A stretch of DNA of 64,000 nt from Pseudomonadota bacterium (GCA_023416515.1 JAEZHP010000028.1:6825-70824); one strand, 5' to 3'; shown: positions 9,135 to 18,029, counted from the first letter of the stretch. The notes: a model not told the origin generated them from the letters alone. Numbers and translations are program-made.

Positions 9135-10007
9135 ATGGCAAGCGAAAGCGACAAGGCCGCGCCTGCGGCGGATCCGAATGCTTCGGCGGCTGCGTCGACA
9201 GAACCGCCCGAGAAGAAGGAGACGATCTGGAGCTTCCTTCGCTTCCTGCTCATCCTCGGCGTGATCACCTTGCTGGTACGCAGTCTGCTGTTCGCCCCGT
9301 TCAGCATCCCGTCGGGATCGATGCTCCCGAACCTGATGATCGGCGATTATCTGTTCGTGTCGAAATGGCCCTACGGCTATTCGCGCTATTCCTTCCCGTT
9401 CGGGATCGCGCAGTTCGACGGCAGGGTGATGAGCGCTCTTCCCGAGCGCGGCGACATCGCGGTGTTCCGCTATCCCGGGCCGCGCAACGAGGATTTCGTC
9501 AAGCGGGTGATCGGCCTTCCCGGCGACACGATCGAGCTTCGCGGCGGCGCGACCATCCTCAACGGCCAGCCGGTGCAGCGCCAGGACGCTGGCCAGTTCA
9601 TCGTTCCGGTGTCCGAGAACAGCCCGTGCAATCCCTATCCGGGGAGCGCGGCTCGGCTGATCACGACCGATGACGGCCCCGCCTGCTCCTATCCGCTGGT
9701 CCGCGAGACTCTTCCGGGCGGGCGCAGCTTCGACACGATCGACCAGTTCCCCGCGTCGGAAGGCGACAATGTCGCGCCGTTCACCGTGCCCGAGGGCCAT
9801 GTGTTCGTGATGGGTGATAATCGCGACGACAGCCTCGACGGCCGCTTCCCGGTCGCCCGCGGCGGAGTCGGCCTGCTTCCGCTCGAGAATCTCCAGGGCC
9901 GGGCGCTGATCAGCTTCTGGTCGACCGACGGCTCGGCGCAGTGGCTGCTGCCCTGGACCTGGTTCACCGCGGCCCGCTGGGACCGGATCGGGATGACCTA
10001 TCCGTGA
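9135..10007 (+). CDS. lepB: Signal peptidase I
   Basis: 290 residues. A low-complexity acidic head precedes one clear membrane helix (FLRFLLILGVITLLVRSLLF). The catalytic domain carries the Ser motif FSIPSGSMLPNLMIGD (Ser62) and the Lys base motif DFVKRVIGLPGD, then the family box VFVMGDNRDDSLDGRF. It cleaves signal peptides on the periplasmic face of the inner membrane. The start at 9135 follows a GGGACGGAA-like binding site. It overlaps rnc by four bases (GTGA), so the two are probably translationally coupled. Confidence 0.95.
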   Translation: MASESDKAAPAADPNASAAASTEPPEKKETIWSFLRFLLILGVITLLVRSLLFAPFSIPSGSMLPNLMIGDYLFVSKWPYGYSRYSFPFGIAQFDGRVMSALPERGDIAVFRYPGPRNEDFVKRVIGLPGDTIELRGGATILNGQPVQRQDAGQFIVPVSENSPCNPYPGSAARLITTDDGPACSYPLVRETLPGGRSFDTIDQFPASEGDNVAPFTVPEGHVFVMGDNRDDSLDGRFPVARGGVGLLPLENLQGRALISFWSTDGSAQWLLPWTWFTAARWDRIGMTYP

Positions 10008-10666
10008 GCGTTCTTGCCGCGTGGGTGGAGGCGGAAACCGGCCACGCCCCCGCCGACATCAGCCTCTTCGAACGGGCGATGACCCATTCGAGCCGCGGCG
10101 GCGCCGACTATGAGCGGCTCGAGTTCCTCGGCGACCGGGTGCTCGGCGTGGTCATCGCGTCCTGGCTCTACGCGCGGTTCGACGGCGAGAGCGAGGGGCA
10201 GCTGTCGCGGCGGCTGAACGTGCTCGTCTCGCGAGAGACCTGCGCGGAGGTGGCCCGCAACATCGGCCTCGCGCCGCGCATAAGGCTTGGCAAGCAGGCG
10301 CTCGAGGACGGCGCCGGCGACAGCGACAATGTCCTCGGCGACGTCATCGAGGCATTGCTCGGAGCGCTCTATCTCGAAGGCGGGATCGCCGCGGCGGAGA
10401 CCTTCGTTCGGAGGCAGTGGGAAAGCCTCATCGACGAGCAGCGCTCGGCGCCCCAGCATCCCAAGTCGGGCCTCCAGGAATGGGCCGCGGCAAACAACCG
10501 CAAGCCGCCCGAATATCGCCTCGTCGACCGCTCGGGCCCGCAGCATGCGCCGAAGTTCGTCGTCGAGGTGTCGGTGCGCGGCGCCGGCGAGGCGCAGGCG
10601 GAAGGCGCGAGCAAGCAGGAGGCCGAAAAGGAAGCGGCCCGCCTGCTGTTGGAGAAATTGTCTTGA
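10004..10666 (+). CDS. rnc: Ribonuclease III
   Basis: About 220 residues. It cleaves double-stranded RNA in rRNA processing. The signature ERLEFLGDRVLG and the distal acidic motif LGDVIEALLGALYLEGG supply the metal-binding residues. A C-terminal dsRNA-binding domain runs from HPKSGLQEWAAAN to ASKQEAEKEAARLLLEKL. The start is the GTG at 10004, which overlaps the lepB stop; earlier in-frame codons would lie inside lepB. The lepB-rnc-era order is conserved in many proteobacteria. Confidence 0.95.
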   Translation: MSVLAAWVEAETGHAPADISLFERAMTHSSRGGADYERLEFLGDRVLGVVIASWLYARFDGESEGQLSRRLNVLVSRETCAEVARNIGLAPRIRLGKQALEDGAGDSDNVLGDVIEALLGALYLEGGIAAAETFVRRQWESLIDEQRSAPQHPKSGLQEWAAANNRKPPEYRLVDRSGPQHAPKFVVEVSVRGAGEAQAEGASKQEAEKEAARLLLEKLS

Positions 10667-10700
10667 TCGCTGCGTTTTCCGCGCGTCCGGAGCTTAAATA

Positions 10701-11594
10701 ATGACACAGAGAGCAGGCCTGGTGGCCGTCGTCGGCGCTCCGAATGCGGGGAAGTCGACGCTGGTCAATGCGCTGGTCGGGCAGAAGGTCGCGATCGTGT
10801 CGCCCAAGGCGCAGACGACCCGCACTCGGCTGATGGGAATCGCCATCCTCGACGAGGTGCAGCTGCTTCTCGTCGACACCCCGGGCATCTTCGAGGCGCG
10901 GCGCCGGCTTGACCGGGCGATGAACGCCGCGGTGTGGGAAGGGGCGAAGGACGCCGATGCCATCGCTCTTGTGGTCGATGCCGCGAAGGGCCTCAACCGC
11001 GCTCTCGAGCAGATCGTCCAGCGGATCGCGGAGCGGCGCGAGCCCAAGATCCTCGTCCTCAACAAGGTCGACATTACCAAGAAGGACGATCTGCTCGCGC
11101 TGATCGCGGGGATGAACCAGCGCATCGACTTCACCGACACGTTCATGGTCTCGGCGACGACCGGCGACGGAGTGGCCGACCTTAAGGCGGCGCTTGCCAA
11201 GCGAATGCCGGAGGGGCCGTGGCTGTTCCCCGAGGATCAGGTCTCGGACGCGACCGACCGGATGATGGCGGCCGAGGTCACCCGCGAGCAGCTCTACCTC
11301 AAGCTCCACGCCGAGCTCCCCTATGCGAGCGCGATCGAGACCGAGAAATATGAGGAGCGCAAGGACGGCTCGGTCGCGATCCACCAGCAGATCCTCGTCG
11401 GCCGTGCGACCCAGAAGGCCATCGTTCTCGGCAAGGGCGGCTCGATGATCCGCCAGATCGGCGAGGCCGCTCGAACCGAGCTCGCCGAGCTTCTCGGACG
11501 CAAGGTCCACCTCTTCCTCCACGTCAAGGTGAAGCCCGACTGGGAGGAGGACCGGGGCCTCTACCGCGAGATCGGCCTCGACTGGGTCGAGTAA
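10701..11594 (+). CDS. era: GTPase Era
   Basis: 297 residues, the family length. It binds 16S rRNA near its 3' end and helps 30S maturation. The GTPase boxes are clear: G1 GAPNAGKST (residues 12-20), G3 VDTPG, G4 NKVD and a G5 SATTGDG. A C-terminal KH domain with AIVLGKGGSMIRQIGEAAR contacts RNA. It is 34 bases downstream of rnc on the same strand and probably in the same transcript. Confidence 0.96.
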   Translation: MTQRAGLVAVVGAPNAGKSTLVNALVGQKVAIVSPKAQTTRTRLMGIAILDEVQLLLVDTPGIFEARRRLDRAMNAAVWEGAKDADAIALVVDAAKGLNRALEQIVQRIAERREPKILVLNKVDITKKDDLLALIAGMNQRIDFTDTFMVSATTGDGVADLKAALAKRMPEGPWLFPEDQVSDATDRMMAAEVTREQLYLKLHAELPYASAIETEKYEERKDGSVAIHQQILVGRATQKAIVLGKGGSMIRQIGEAARTELAELLGRKVHLFLHVKVKPDWEEDRGLYREIGLDWVE

Positions 11595-11677
11595 GGTTCG
11601 CGCGGGCGGCTGTCCGCGCCCGGGACGGCGCTGACGAGGCCGTCGTCGCCTTTCCCTTAAAGGCGTAGGCGGCTGTC

Positions 11678-13090
11678 ATGGCCACTTTAGCGCAAAGCGT
11701 AAGAATCGAGCGCAAGCGAGTCTCCGCCGCCTCCAGCTTCGGCTGGCCCGTTCTGGTGCTGCTGATCGGCGCGGCTGCGGTCGCGATCGGGTGGACCGGG
11801 TTCATCGCTTCGGACGACCAATTTTATTATTTCGGAGCGCTCGAATGGGTCGAGCACGGCGCGTTCGCCGGCGACAGTCACTGGACGACTCGCTTTCCGC
11901 TCGTCCTCAGCCTTGCCGCCGCGATCAAGGCGGTCGGCGCCGTTCCGCTCGCTTTGAACCTGACGGCGATCGCCTGGTACGCCGCCTTCGTTTCCGTCGG
12001 CATCCTGCTTGCGCGGCGGATCGAAGGCGAGCGCGCCGGCTGGATCGCGGGCCTCCTGTTCGCGAGCATGCCGCTGATCGCCACCGGCGGTTCGATCGTG
12101 AATTGCGACAATCCGGAAGCGGTGTTCCTGATGCTCGGCGCCTGGCTGCTCGCCGGCGAGGTCGAGCGGGCACGCTTGAGCCGCTGTCTCCTCGCCGGCA
12201 TCGCCTTCGGGCTCGCCATGCTGAGCCGCGAGACGGCTGTGTTGGCCCTGTCCGGGCTCGGAATCCTATTCCTGCTCGGCCGTCCCCTGCCGCGCCGAGC
12301 GCTCGTCGCGGCCGGCTGCGGAGCGGCGATGGTGCTGGTCGGCGAGGCGGCGTTCCAGTGGGCGATGACCGGCGACCCACTCCATCGCTACGGCCTCGCC
12401 TTCAACCACGATTCCAGTCTCGACCGCGCGGCGAACGAGGAAGGCAATCTGCTCGTCCATCCCGCGATCGACCCGCTGCTGGTGTTGTTCGTGAACAACG
12501 AGTTCGCGCTCCTGTTCTGGCTGGCGATCCCGGCGGCGCTGGCGATCCGGAGCGGCGGCATCGACCGGCGACGCTTCGCGCCCGTGACGGCGATGGGCGC
12601 GGCGTCATTCGTCCTGGTCGCGTTGCTGTCGCACAAGCTGGTGCTCAACCCACGCTACTTCACTCCGACGGCAGTCGCGGCCACGATCCTCGTCGCGGCG
12701 TGGCTCGCCCGAATGGCCCCGAGGCGCGGAGCGGCGATCCTCGCGATCGCGGTGGCGGCGAACCTCGCCATGCTTTCGCTCCAGAACAATCATCCGCGCT
12801 GGGAAGCGACTGCGCTCGTCCAGGCCGCCGCCGCGGATCCGTCCCGCGCGGTGGCCGCGGCGCCGGAGGCGGTCTCCCGAGCCGAGCTCTCGCTCCACTG
12901 GGCGGGGCTCACGAACGTTCGGAGCGATGCGCGTTACGCGCTTGTCTCGGCTGGCGAAGCGGAAGGGTTTGCGATCGTCGAGCGCTATCCGGCGCCGTGG
13001 CGGCCGGCCGGCGCTGTGCTCGCGGCTTTGGGGCTCGGGGTCGATCGCCTCAAGGCCGGGCACGACATGGCTCTGGTCCGCCTCTACTAG
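11678..13090 (+). CDS. GT39/ArnT-like membrane glycosyltransferase family protein
   Basis: 470 residues with many hydrophobic segments, consistent with 10-12 membrane helices. The first periplasmic loop holds an acidic pair (FIASDDQFYYFGALEW, Asp46-Asp47) in the place where GT-C enzymes have their catalytic/metal-binding acid. Later loops and the C-terminal part resemble PMT/ArnT-type proteins that transfer sugars from polyprenyl phosphate donors. The substrate cannot be read from the sequence. It is a single gene between era and a palindromic repeat, convergent with rtcB. Confidence 0.7.
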   Translation: MATLAQSVRIERKRVSAASSFGWPVLVLLIGAAAVAIGWTGFIASDDQFYYFGALEWVEHGAFAGDSHWTTRFPLVLSLAAAIKAVGAVPLALNLTAIAWYAAFVSVGILLARRIEGERAGWIAGLLFASMPLIATGGSIVNCDNPEAVFLMLGAWLLAGEVERARLSRCLLAGIAFGLAMLSRETAVLALSGLGILFLLGRPLPRRALVAAGCGAAMVLVGEAAFQWAMTGDPLHRYGLAFNHDSSLDRAANEEGNLLVHPAIDPLLVLFVNNEFALLFWLAIPAALAIRSGGIDRRRFAPVTAMGAASFVLVALLSHKLVLNPRYFTPTAVAATILVAAWLARMAPRRGAAILAIAVAANLAMLSLQNNHPRWEATALVQAAAADPSRAVAAAPEAVSRAELSLHWAGLTNVRSDARYALVSAGEAEGFAIVERYPAPWRPAGAVLAALGLGVDRLKAGHDMALVRLY

Positions 13091-13109
13091 TTTCGCGGGT
13101 CCGGCTTGG

Positions 13110-13175
13110 CTGAGCTTGTCGAAGCCCTCTCCTTCTGTTGCCGAGAAGGGAAGAAGGGCCCTTCGACAAGCTCAG
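13110..13175. repeat. Inverted repeat CTGAGCTTGTCGAAG / CTTCGACAAGCTCAG
   Basis: Two perfect 15-base arms (13110-13124 and 13161-13175) flank about 36 bases that contain further GAAGGG/CCCTTC complementarity. It lies between two convergent genes, so a bidirectional terminator or a REP-type element is likely. I recall similar arms scattered between genes in sphingomonads; a genome-wide count would show this. Confidence 0.7.
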
Positions 13176-13227
13176 GGAAGTCGGAGGTGGGTTGGAGTGA
13201 GGCCCGCCTTTCGGCGAGCCTCACCCG

Positions 13228-14454
13228 TCAGCCCTTGATGTTGATGATCTGGCGCAGCCGGTGCTTGATCCGCACCAGGTCGGTCTGCGCCTCCATCACC
13301 GCCCCGATGTCCTTGTAGGCCGCGGGGCTTTCGTCGATCACTCCGGCGTCGGTTCGGCACTCGATGCCCTTCACCGCCGCCTGGTGCTGCTCCAGGGTTA
13401 TGAGCTTCTTGGCCTGGGTGCGGGACATCACCCGGCCGGCCCCGTGGGAGCAGCTGTGGAAGCTGTCCGCGTTGCCGGCGCCCTCGACGATGAAGCTCCC
13501 AGTCCCCATCGACCCCGGGATGATTCCGAGATCACCTTCGCGGGCGCGCACGGCGCCCTTGCGGGTGACCCACACATCCTCGCCGAAATGATGCTCCCTG
13601 ACCGCATAATTATGGTGGCAGTTGATCGCCGCCTTGTCGGTCTTGAACGGGGGCACATGCCCGCGAAGCGCATCGAGAACGCGGCCCATCATGATCTCGC
13701 GATTGGCCATCGCGTAATCCTGGGCGAAGCTCATCGCCTCGATATAATCGTCGAACAGCTCGGTCCCTTCCGACAGGAAGGCGAGGTCCCGGTCGGCGAG
13801 GTGGAAGTCGAGCCGCTCCCTGGCGATCGCCTCGCGCGCGGTGTCGATGAAATAGGTGCCGATCCGGTTGCCGGTCCCCCGGCTCCCAGAGTGGAGCATC
13901 ACCCACACGCGGTCCTCCTCATCGAGGCAGATCTCGATGAAGTGGTTCCCGCCGCCCATCGACCCCAATTGGTCGCTGGTCTTGCCGTCGACCTTCGGGT
14001 GCTTCGACTTTATCCGCCGCCAGCGGTCCTCGAACCGGTCGTGCCACACGCGGCCGATCGAATTCGGAGTCGACGCCCAGCCGCCCTTCGAATGATTAGC
14101 TTTCTGGCTGGTCTCGAAGCCCTTCGGCACCGCGCGCTCGATATCGGCGCGGATCGCCCCGAGATTGTCCGGCAGGTCGCTTGCGGTGAGGCTGGTGCGA
14201 ACCGCCGACATCCCGCAGCCGATGTCCACGCCCACTGCCGCCGGGATGATCGCCTTCCTGGTCGCGATCACCGAGCCCACAGTAGCGCCCCGGCCGAGAT
14301 GCACGTCGGGCATGCCCGCGATGTGACTGTGAATGAACGGCAGCGAAGCGATGTTGCGCAGCTGCTGCATCGCCTGCGCCTCGAACGGCGCGTGGCTGTC
14401 CCACAGCTTGAGCGGCGCTCCCCCGCTCTCGTGCACTGAAAACTTCATACTCAT
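13228..14454 (-). CDS. rtcB: RNA-splicing ligase RtcB family protein
   Basis: 408 residues. RtcB joins RNA 2',3'-cyclic phosphate ends to 5'-OH ends using GTP and Mn2+. Key segments are VDIGCGMSAVRT with the metal-binding Cys, GGGNHFIEI, HSGSRGTGNRIG with metal/substrate His, and SHGAGRVMSRTQA carrying the His that is guanylylated in the family. The start at 14454 follows a GGGGAGAGTAAG binding region. No adjacent rtcA or rtcR regulator is present, so it stands alone as in many proteobacteria. It probably acts in RNA repair. Confidence 0.92.
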   Translation of the reverse strand: MSMKFSVHESGGAPLKLWDSHAPFEAQAMQQLRNIASLPFIHSHIAGMPDVHLGRGATVGSVIATRKAIIPAAVGVDIGCGMSAVRTSLTASDLPDNLGAIRADIERAVPKGFETSQKANHSKGGWASTPNSIGRVWHDRFEDRWRRIKSKHPKVDGKTSDQLGSMGGGNHFIEICLDEEDRVWVMLHSGSRGTGNRIGTYFIDTAREAIARERLDFHLADRDLAFLSEGTELFDDYIEAMSFAQDYAMANREIMMGRVLDALRGHVPPFKTDKAAINCHHNYAVREHHFGEDVWVTRKGAVRAREGDLGIIPGSMGTGSFIVEGAGNADSFHSCSHGAGRVMSRTQAKKLITLEQHQAAVKGIECRTDAGVIDESPAAYKDIGAVMEAQTDLVRIKHRLRQIINIKG

Positions 14455-14708
14455 CTTACTCTCCCCACGTGAAATCCCGCGAGGAGGACGGCCGTTCCGG
14501 CGTCTGAGCTTTCGACTTGGAGAAAGTTCGACCAGCTGAAGCGCTGCGCCCTCGTCACGGGCGCAACGACGCGCCCGGTCAGCCCAGCGGGCTGACGACT
14601 TCGTTCGTACCGAGGTCCAGGGCTTTGGTCATAGCGGAGCGGCCACTACACGAATCGGGCTGCCCGCGCAAATCGGGCACCCTCGGCGCCGACGTGCGTT
14701 CGCCAGCC

Positions 14709-15482
14709 ATGCCGCGCCCGATCAACATCCTCCTCGTCCGCCATGCGGTGTCCGCCGCCAATCTCGACCGAAGCCTCTACCAGCGCCTGCCCGACCCCAA
14801 GGTGCCGCTCGCGCCTCAGGGTCACGACCAGGCGCGCGCCGCGGGCGAGGCGATCGCGAAGTGGCTCAAGACGCAGGAGCCGGGCGGGACCCGGATCTAT
14901 TGCTCGCCCTACCAGCGCACCCGCGAGACCTGCGTTGGGATCGAAGCGGCCTTCAAGGCGAACGAGGTCGCCTACGACCGGATCGAGGAGCTGGCGCTCC
15001 GCGAGATGAGCTACGGCCTGTTCGACGGGATCGCCGACGAGGAGCTGCCCCAGCTCTTCCCGCGCGAGCACGCCCACTATCAGAAGCACGTGCAGTTCGA
15101 GGGCGAGTTCTTCGCGCCGATGCCGCTTGGGGAGAGCCGGGTCCAGGTCGCCGACCGGGTGAAGGGCGTGTTCGGGACTCTCATCCGCGACAATCGCGAG
15201 CGCGACAATGGCTGGCGGATCCGCAATTTCGTCATCATCAGCCACGGCGTGACGGTGCGCGCCTTCATCATGCAGTGGCTCCACCTCACGCCGGAGTGGT
15301 TCCAGGCCCAGCCCAACCCCGCCAACGCCTCGGTCGCTCTCATTTCGAGCGACGGAGTGGAGCCCTACAAGCTGAGCGCCCTCTTCGAGGGCTTCCCGCA
15401 CCGCCCGACCAAGCAGGACATCCGCGAGGAAGGAACGGTGCAGCCGGTCGAGGATGCGACTGTCGCGGGCGAGCCGGGGTAA
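14709..15482 (+). CDS. Histidine phosphatase family protein (phosphoglycerate mutase-like)
   Basis: 257 residues. The N-terminus ILLVRHAVSAANLD has the RH of the branch-1 histidine phosphatase motif with A in place of the usual G. The second His appears in NFVIISHGVTVRAFIMQWL, and IYCSPYQRTRETC supplies the phosphate-binding Arg. Cofactor-dependent mutases have a fuller consensus, so a phosphatase role is more likely. The substrate is unknown. The ATG at 14709 was chosen because upstream codons look non-coding. Confidence 0.82.
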   Translation: MPRPINILLVRHAVSAANLDRSLYQRLPDPKVPLAPQGHDQARAAGEAIAKWLKTQEPGGTRIYCSPYQRTRETCVGIEAAFKANEVAYDRIEELALREMSYGLFDGIADEELPQLFPREHAHYQKHVQFEGEFFAPMPLGESRVQVADRVKGVFGTLIRDNRERDNGWRIRNFVIISHGVTVRAFIMQWLHLTPEWFQAQPNPANASVALISSDGVEPYKLSALFEGFPHRPTKQDIREEGTVQPVEDATVAGEPG

Positions 15483-15500
15483 CATCCCCTCGTCACCCTC

Positions 15501-15563
15501 AACTTGTTTCAGGGTCCATTCCGTCGCCTGCAGTGCAGCGCGAAGATGATGCTGAAACAAGTT
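15501..15563. repeat. Inverted repeat AACTTGTTTCAG / CTGAAACAAGTT
   Basis: Two 12-base perfect arms (15501-15512 and 15552-15563) surround about 40 bases between the convergent phosphatase and sirtuin genes. The place suggests a terminator or a REP-like unit. It is unrelated in sequence to the repeat at 13110. Confidence 0.6.
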
Positions 15564-15585
15564 CAGCATGACGGAGGGGGTGCCG

Positions 15586-16302
15586 TCAGGGATTGGCAGC
15601 AAGCACCTCGTCGACCCAGGCGGGGACCAGCTCCCCCGCCCGTCCGATCCGGGTTTCGTGGAAGAAGATGCTGCCCTGGCTCGGATCGAGGTTCATCTCC
15701 AGGGTTCGGGCCCCGCAATAGCGCGCGGTCTGGACGTAGCCGGCGGCCGGGTAGACCGCCCCTGAGGTGCCGATCGACACGAACAGGTCGGCGTCCATCA
15801 GCGCCCGGTCGATCCGCTCCATCTCGTAGGGCATTTCGCCGAACCAGACGATGTCGGGCCTGAGCTTGCCGGCGACGCCGCAGGAAGGGCAGGCAGGACC
15901 GCTGCCGAGGTCGCCGTCCCATGGCATCCGGGCGTCGCAGGAGCGGCACCAGGCGGACTTGAGCTCGCCATGCATGTGGAGGAGCCGGGCCGCGCCGGCG
16001 CGCTCGTGGAGGTCGTCGACATTCTGGGTGACGATGAGGAGGTCGCCCTTCCACTCATGATCGAGACGGGCAAGCGCCTTGTGGGCGGTGTTGGGCTCGA
16101 CCTCGTTCAGTCGCGCACGCCGCGCATCGTAGAAGCGCTGCACAAGCGCGGGGTCGCGCCCGAAGCCTTCGGGAGTCGCGACATCCTCGACTCGATGCCC
16201 CTCCCACAAGCCGTCAGGTCCGCGGAAGGTGGCGACCCCCGATTCCGCCGAGATGCCGGCGCCGGTGAGGATGACGATGTTTCGAATGTCGCTGAAATCC
16301 AT
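15586..16302 (-). CDS. NAD-dependent protein deacylase, Sir2 family (class III type)
   Basis: 238 residues. The NAD-binding motif ILTGAGISAESGVATFRG is followed by TQNVDDLHERAG, the catalytic His111 in HMHGELKSAWC, and four zinc cysteines (119, 122, 138, 141). The segment RFYDARRARLNEVEPNTAH has Tyr58 and Arg61 in the spacing that, in CobB and SIRT5, binds the carboxylate of succinyl or malonyl lysine, so desuccinylase activity is likely besides deacetylation. It is divergent from the beta-lactamase-like gene at 16498. Confidence 0.92.
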   Translation of the reverse strand: MDFSDIRNIVILTGAGISAESGVATFRGPDGLWEGHRVEDVATPEGFGRDPALVQRFYDARRARLNEVEPNTAHKALARLDHEWKGDLLIVTQNVDDLHERAGAARLLHMHGELKSAWCRSCDARMPWDGDLGSGPACPSCGVAGKLRPDIVWFGEMPYEMERIDRALMDADLFVSIGTSGAVYPAAGYVQTARYCGARTLEMNLDPSQGSIFFHETRIGRAGELVPAWVDEVLAANP

Positions 16303-16497
16303 CTCCGAGGCTTAGCGGGAGCCGCGAAACTTCGCGAGAGGAGCCGAAAGTTGCGCTCCGATCGTCCGGTCGGCGCAAAAATCGCTCGGGGCACCGCAGA
16401 GTAACGGTCCGATTAACGACAGGGTCTCGCGAAGTTTGGAATTGTAACGGAAGACATCGTCTTGGGCCCGCGGGGGGCTCCGGTTTTTTGAAGGAAT

Positions 16498-17355
16498 ATG
16501 CGCATGCGGCGTTTTGCGTGGCTGGTCTGGATCCTCGCTCTTGTCGCTCAGCCGGCCTGGGCGCAGTCTTCGGGACGGCTTCAGCCGCTCGAGCAAAGGC
16601 TTGCTGCGCTGGCGACCGAGAATCCGGGCGATTACGGCTTCGCGGCGCTCGACCTCGGCACCGGCGAGATGGTCAGCTTCAACGGCGACCAGGCATTCCC
16701 GATGGCGAGCACGATGAAGATCGCGGTCGCTGCCGCCTATCTCGACGAAGTCGAGGCGGGCCGGCGCAGCCTCGACGACCTCTCCGGCGGAGTGAGCGCC
16801 TACCGGCTCATGGACGCGATGCTGACCCGAAGCGACAACCGCGCTACGGATCAGCTGATCGCGATGCTCGGCGGGCCGGCCGTGATCGATCAGTGGCTGC
16901 GCAGCTACGGGATCTCCGGAATGCGCGTCGACCGCAATATCGCCCAGCTCCTCGCCGACCGCCGCGACCTGCGCGACGTTCGCGATTCCAGCACTCCGGT
17001 GGCGATGCTCAACCTGCTCCGGCTGATCGACGCTGGACAGGCGCTCCAGCCGCGCAGCCGGGCGATCCTTCTCGACATGATGGCTCGGTGCCGGACCGGC
17101 TCAAACCGGATCCGCGGCCTGCTTCCGCCCGGCACCCATGTCGAGAACAAGACCGGCACCCTCAACGGCTATACCGGCGACGTCGGCTTCCTGACCCTGC
17201 CCGACGGCCAGCGCGTCGCAGTCGTCTTTTTCGCCCGCTACGGCGACAACCGCCCGGCGGTCATCGCCAGCGCGGCTCGTGCGATCTACGACAATTTCGC
17301 TCCGGGCGGCGCCCCAGCGGCGAGCCGCGCAACGATGGCGGTGGCACGGCATTAA
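16498..17355 (+). CDS. Class A beta-lactamase-like serine hydrolase, exported
   Basis: 285 residues with a Sec signal peptide (MRMRRFAWLVWILALVAQPA, cut after AWA). The penicillin-recognising triad is present: Ser71-x-x-Lys74 (STMK), Ser112-Asp-Asn (SDN) and Lys218-Thr-Gly (KTG). Against TEM-type enzymes, the omega-loop motif with the deacylating Glu166 and Asn170 is replaced: VDRNIAQLL aligns where LDRWEPELN is expected. Without that base, acyl-enzyme turnover should be poor, so it may be a penicillin-binding hydrolase or peptidoglycan-active protein rather than a true resistance enzyme. The ATG at 16498 follows GAAGGA. Confidence 0.85.
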   Translation: MRMRRFAWLVWILALVAQPAWAQSSGRLQPLEQRLAALATENPGDYGFAALDLGTGEMVSFNGDQAFPMASTMKIAVAAAYLDEVEAGRRSLDDLSGGVSAYRLMDAMLTRSDNRATDQLIAMLGGPAVIDQWLRSYGISGMRVDRNIAQLLADRRDLRDVRDSSTPVAMLNLLRLIDAGQALQPRSRAILLDMMARCRTGSNRIRGLLPPGTHVENKTGTLNGYTGDVGFLTLPDGQRVAVVFFARYGDNRPAVIASAARAIYDNFAPGGAPAASRATMAVARH

Positions 17356-17473
17356 GCCAGGGCAGACGCCAGGGCTCGGCGCTGAAGCAATTTGGCCACA
17401 GGGCGCGAGCAACTTGAATCGGCTCGTCGCTTCACGGCTTCTTGGCTGACTCCCAAGGCTTTATCTTGGGCTC

Positions 17474-17653
17474 ATGAGTATCGCCTGCCTGTTCGGTCAT
17501 CATCGCCCCTCCCTCCAATCCATCACGCGAAGGCAGGGCGGCTATGCCGCATTCTGCGAATCCTGCGCCCGCCCGCTGGAGCGAAGCGCCGAGGGGCGCT
17601 GGCGCGCCAGCGAGCCGCTCGACGGGCGGCCGGCAGGCCAGTCGATCGCCTGA
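17474..17653 (+). CDS. Small Cys-pair protein of unknown function
   Basis: 59 residues from an ATG at 17474: MSIACLFGHHRPSLQSITRR, then GYAAFCESCARPLERSAEGR. The C-x-x-C (FCESC) and the RPL that follows resemble half of a zinc knuckle. I recall short sphingomonad proteins with the same opening, but this is from memory. No function is known. The terminator-like hairpin at 17673 follows. Confidence 0.6.
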   Translation: MSIACLFGHHRPSLQSITRRQGGYAAFCESCARPLERSAEGRWRASEPLDGRPAGQSIA

Positions 17654-17672
17654 CCGCGGCGCTGCAGGCATG

Positions 17673-17705
17673 AAAAAGGGCGCGCGGCCGACCGGCCCCG
17701 CGCCC
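17673..17705 (-). terminator. Intrinsic terminator for the small membrane protein gene
   Basis: GGGCGCG-C-GGCC and GGCC-C-CGCGCCC pair around a 4-base loop with one internal C-C mismatch. Read on the minus strand, the hairpin is followed directly by TTTTT, the standard intrinsic layout, 20 bases after the stop of the minus-strand gene at 17725. On the plus strand it may also stop the gene ending at 17653. Confidence 0.7.
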
Positions 17706-17724
17706 CTTCCCGACTGCTGAAACC

Positions 17725-17922
17725 TTAGTTGGTGGTCGGCTTGACGTTGATGTCGGCCTTGATTTGGGTCGGATCCGAGCCGCCGTTGAACATGTCCATT
17801 CCTCCGAACACGAGGAACAGCACCACGAGCACGGCGATCAGGAGCACGACCGCGAGAACGGCGCCGCCGCCGCCACGATCGCCATCGGTCACCACCACGG
17901 TCTCACGATCACGCTCTGCCAT
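17725..17922 (-). CDS. Small single-pass membrane protein
   Basis: 65 residues. A charged N-terminus (MAERDRETVVVTDGDRGGGG) precedes one hydrophobic helix (AVLAVVLLIAVLVVLFLVFG), and a short polar tail ends KADINVKPTTN. The start at 17922 gives a sensible topology; an upstream ATG at 18000 would add residues that look non-coding. It is divergent from dapB. The function is unknown. Confidence 0.65.
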   Translation of the reverse strand: MAERDRETVVVTDGDRGGGGAVLAVVLLIAVLVVLFLVFGGMDMFNGGSDPTQIKADINVKPTTN

Positions 17923-18029
17923 TTGAATTACTCCGGCAAATTCAGTTGCGGGAGGTAACGTCCATTGGTCGCGACTGTTCCGCCCCCGTGCCGGTTGCAT
18001 GGGACAGCGCTTTCCGCGACTAGGAGCGC

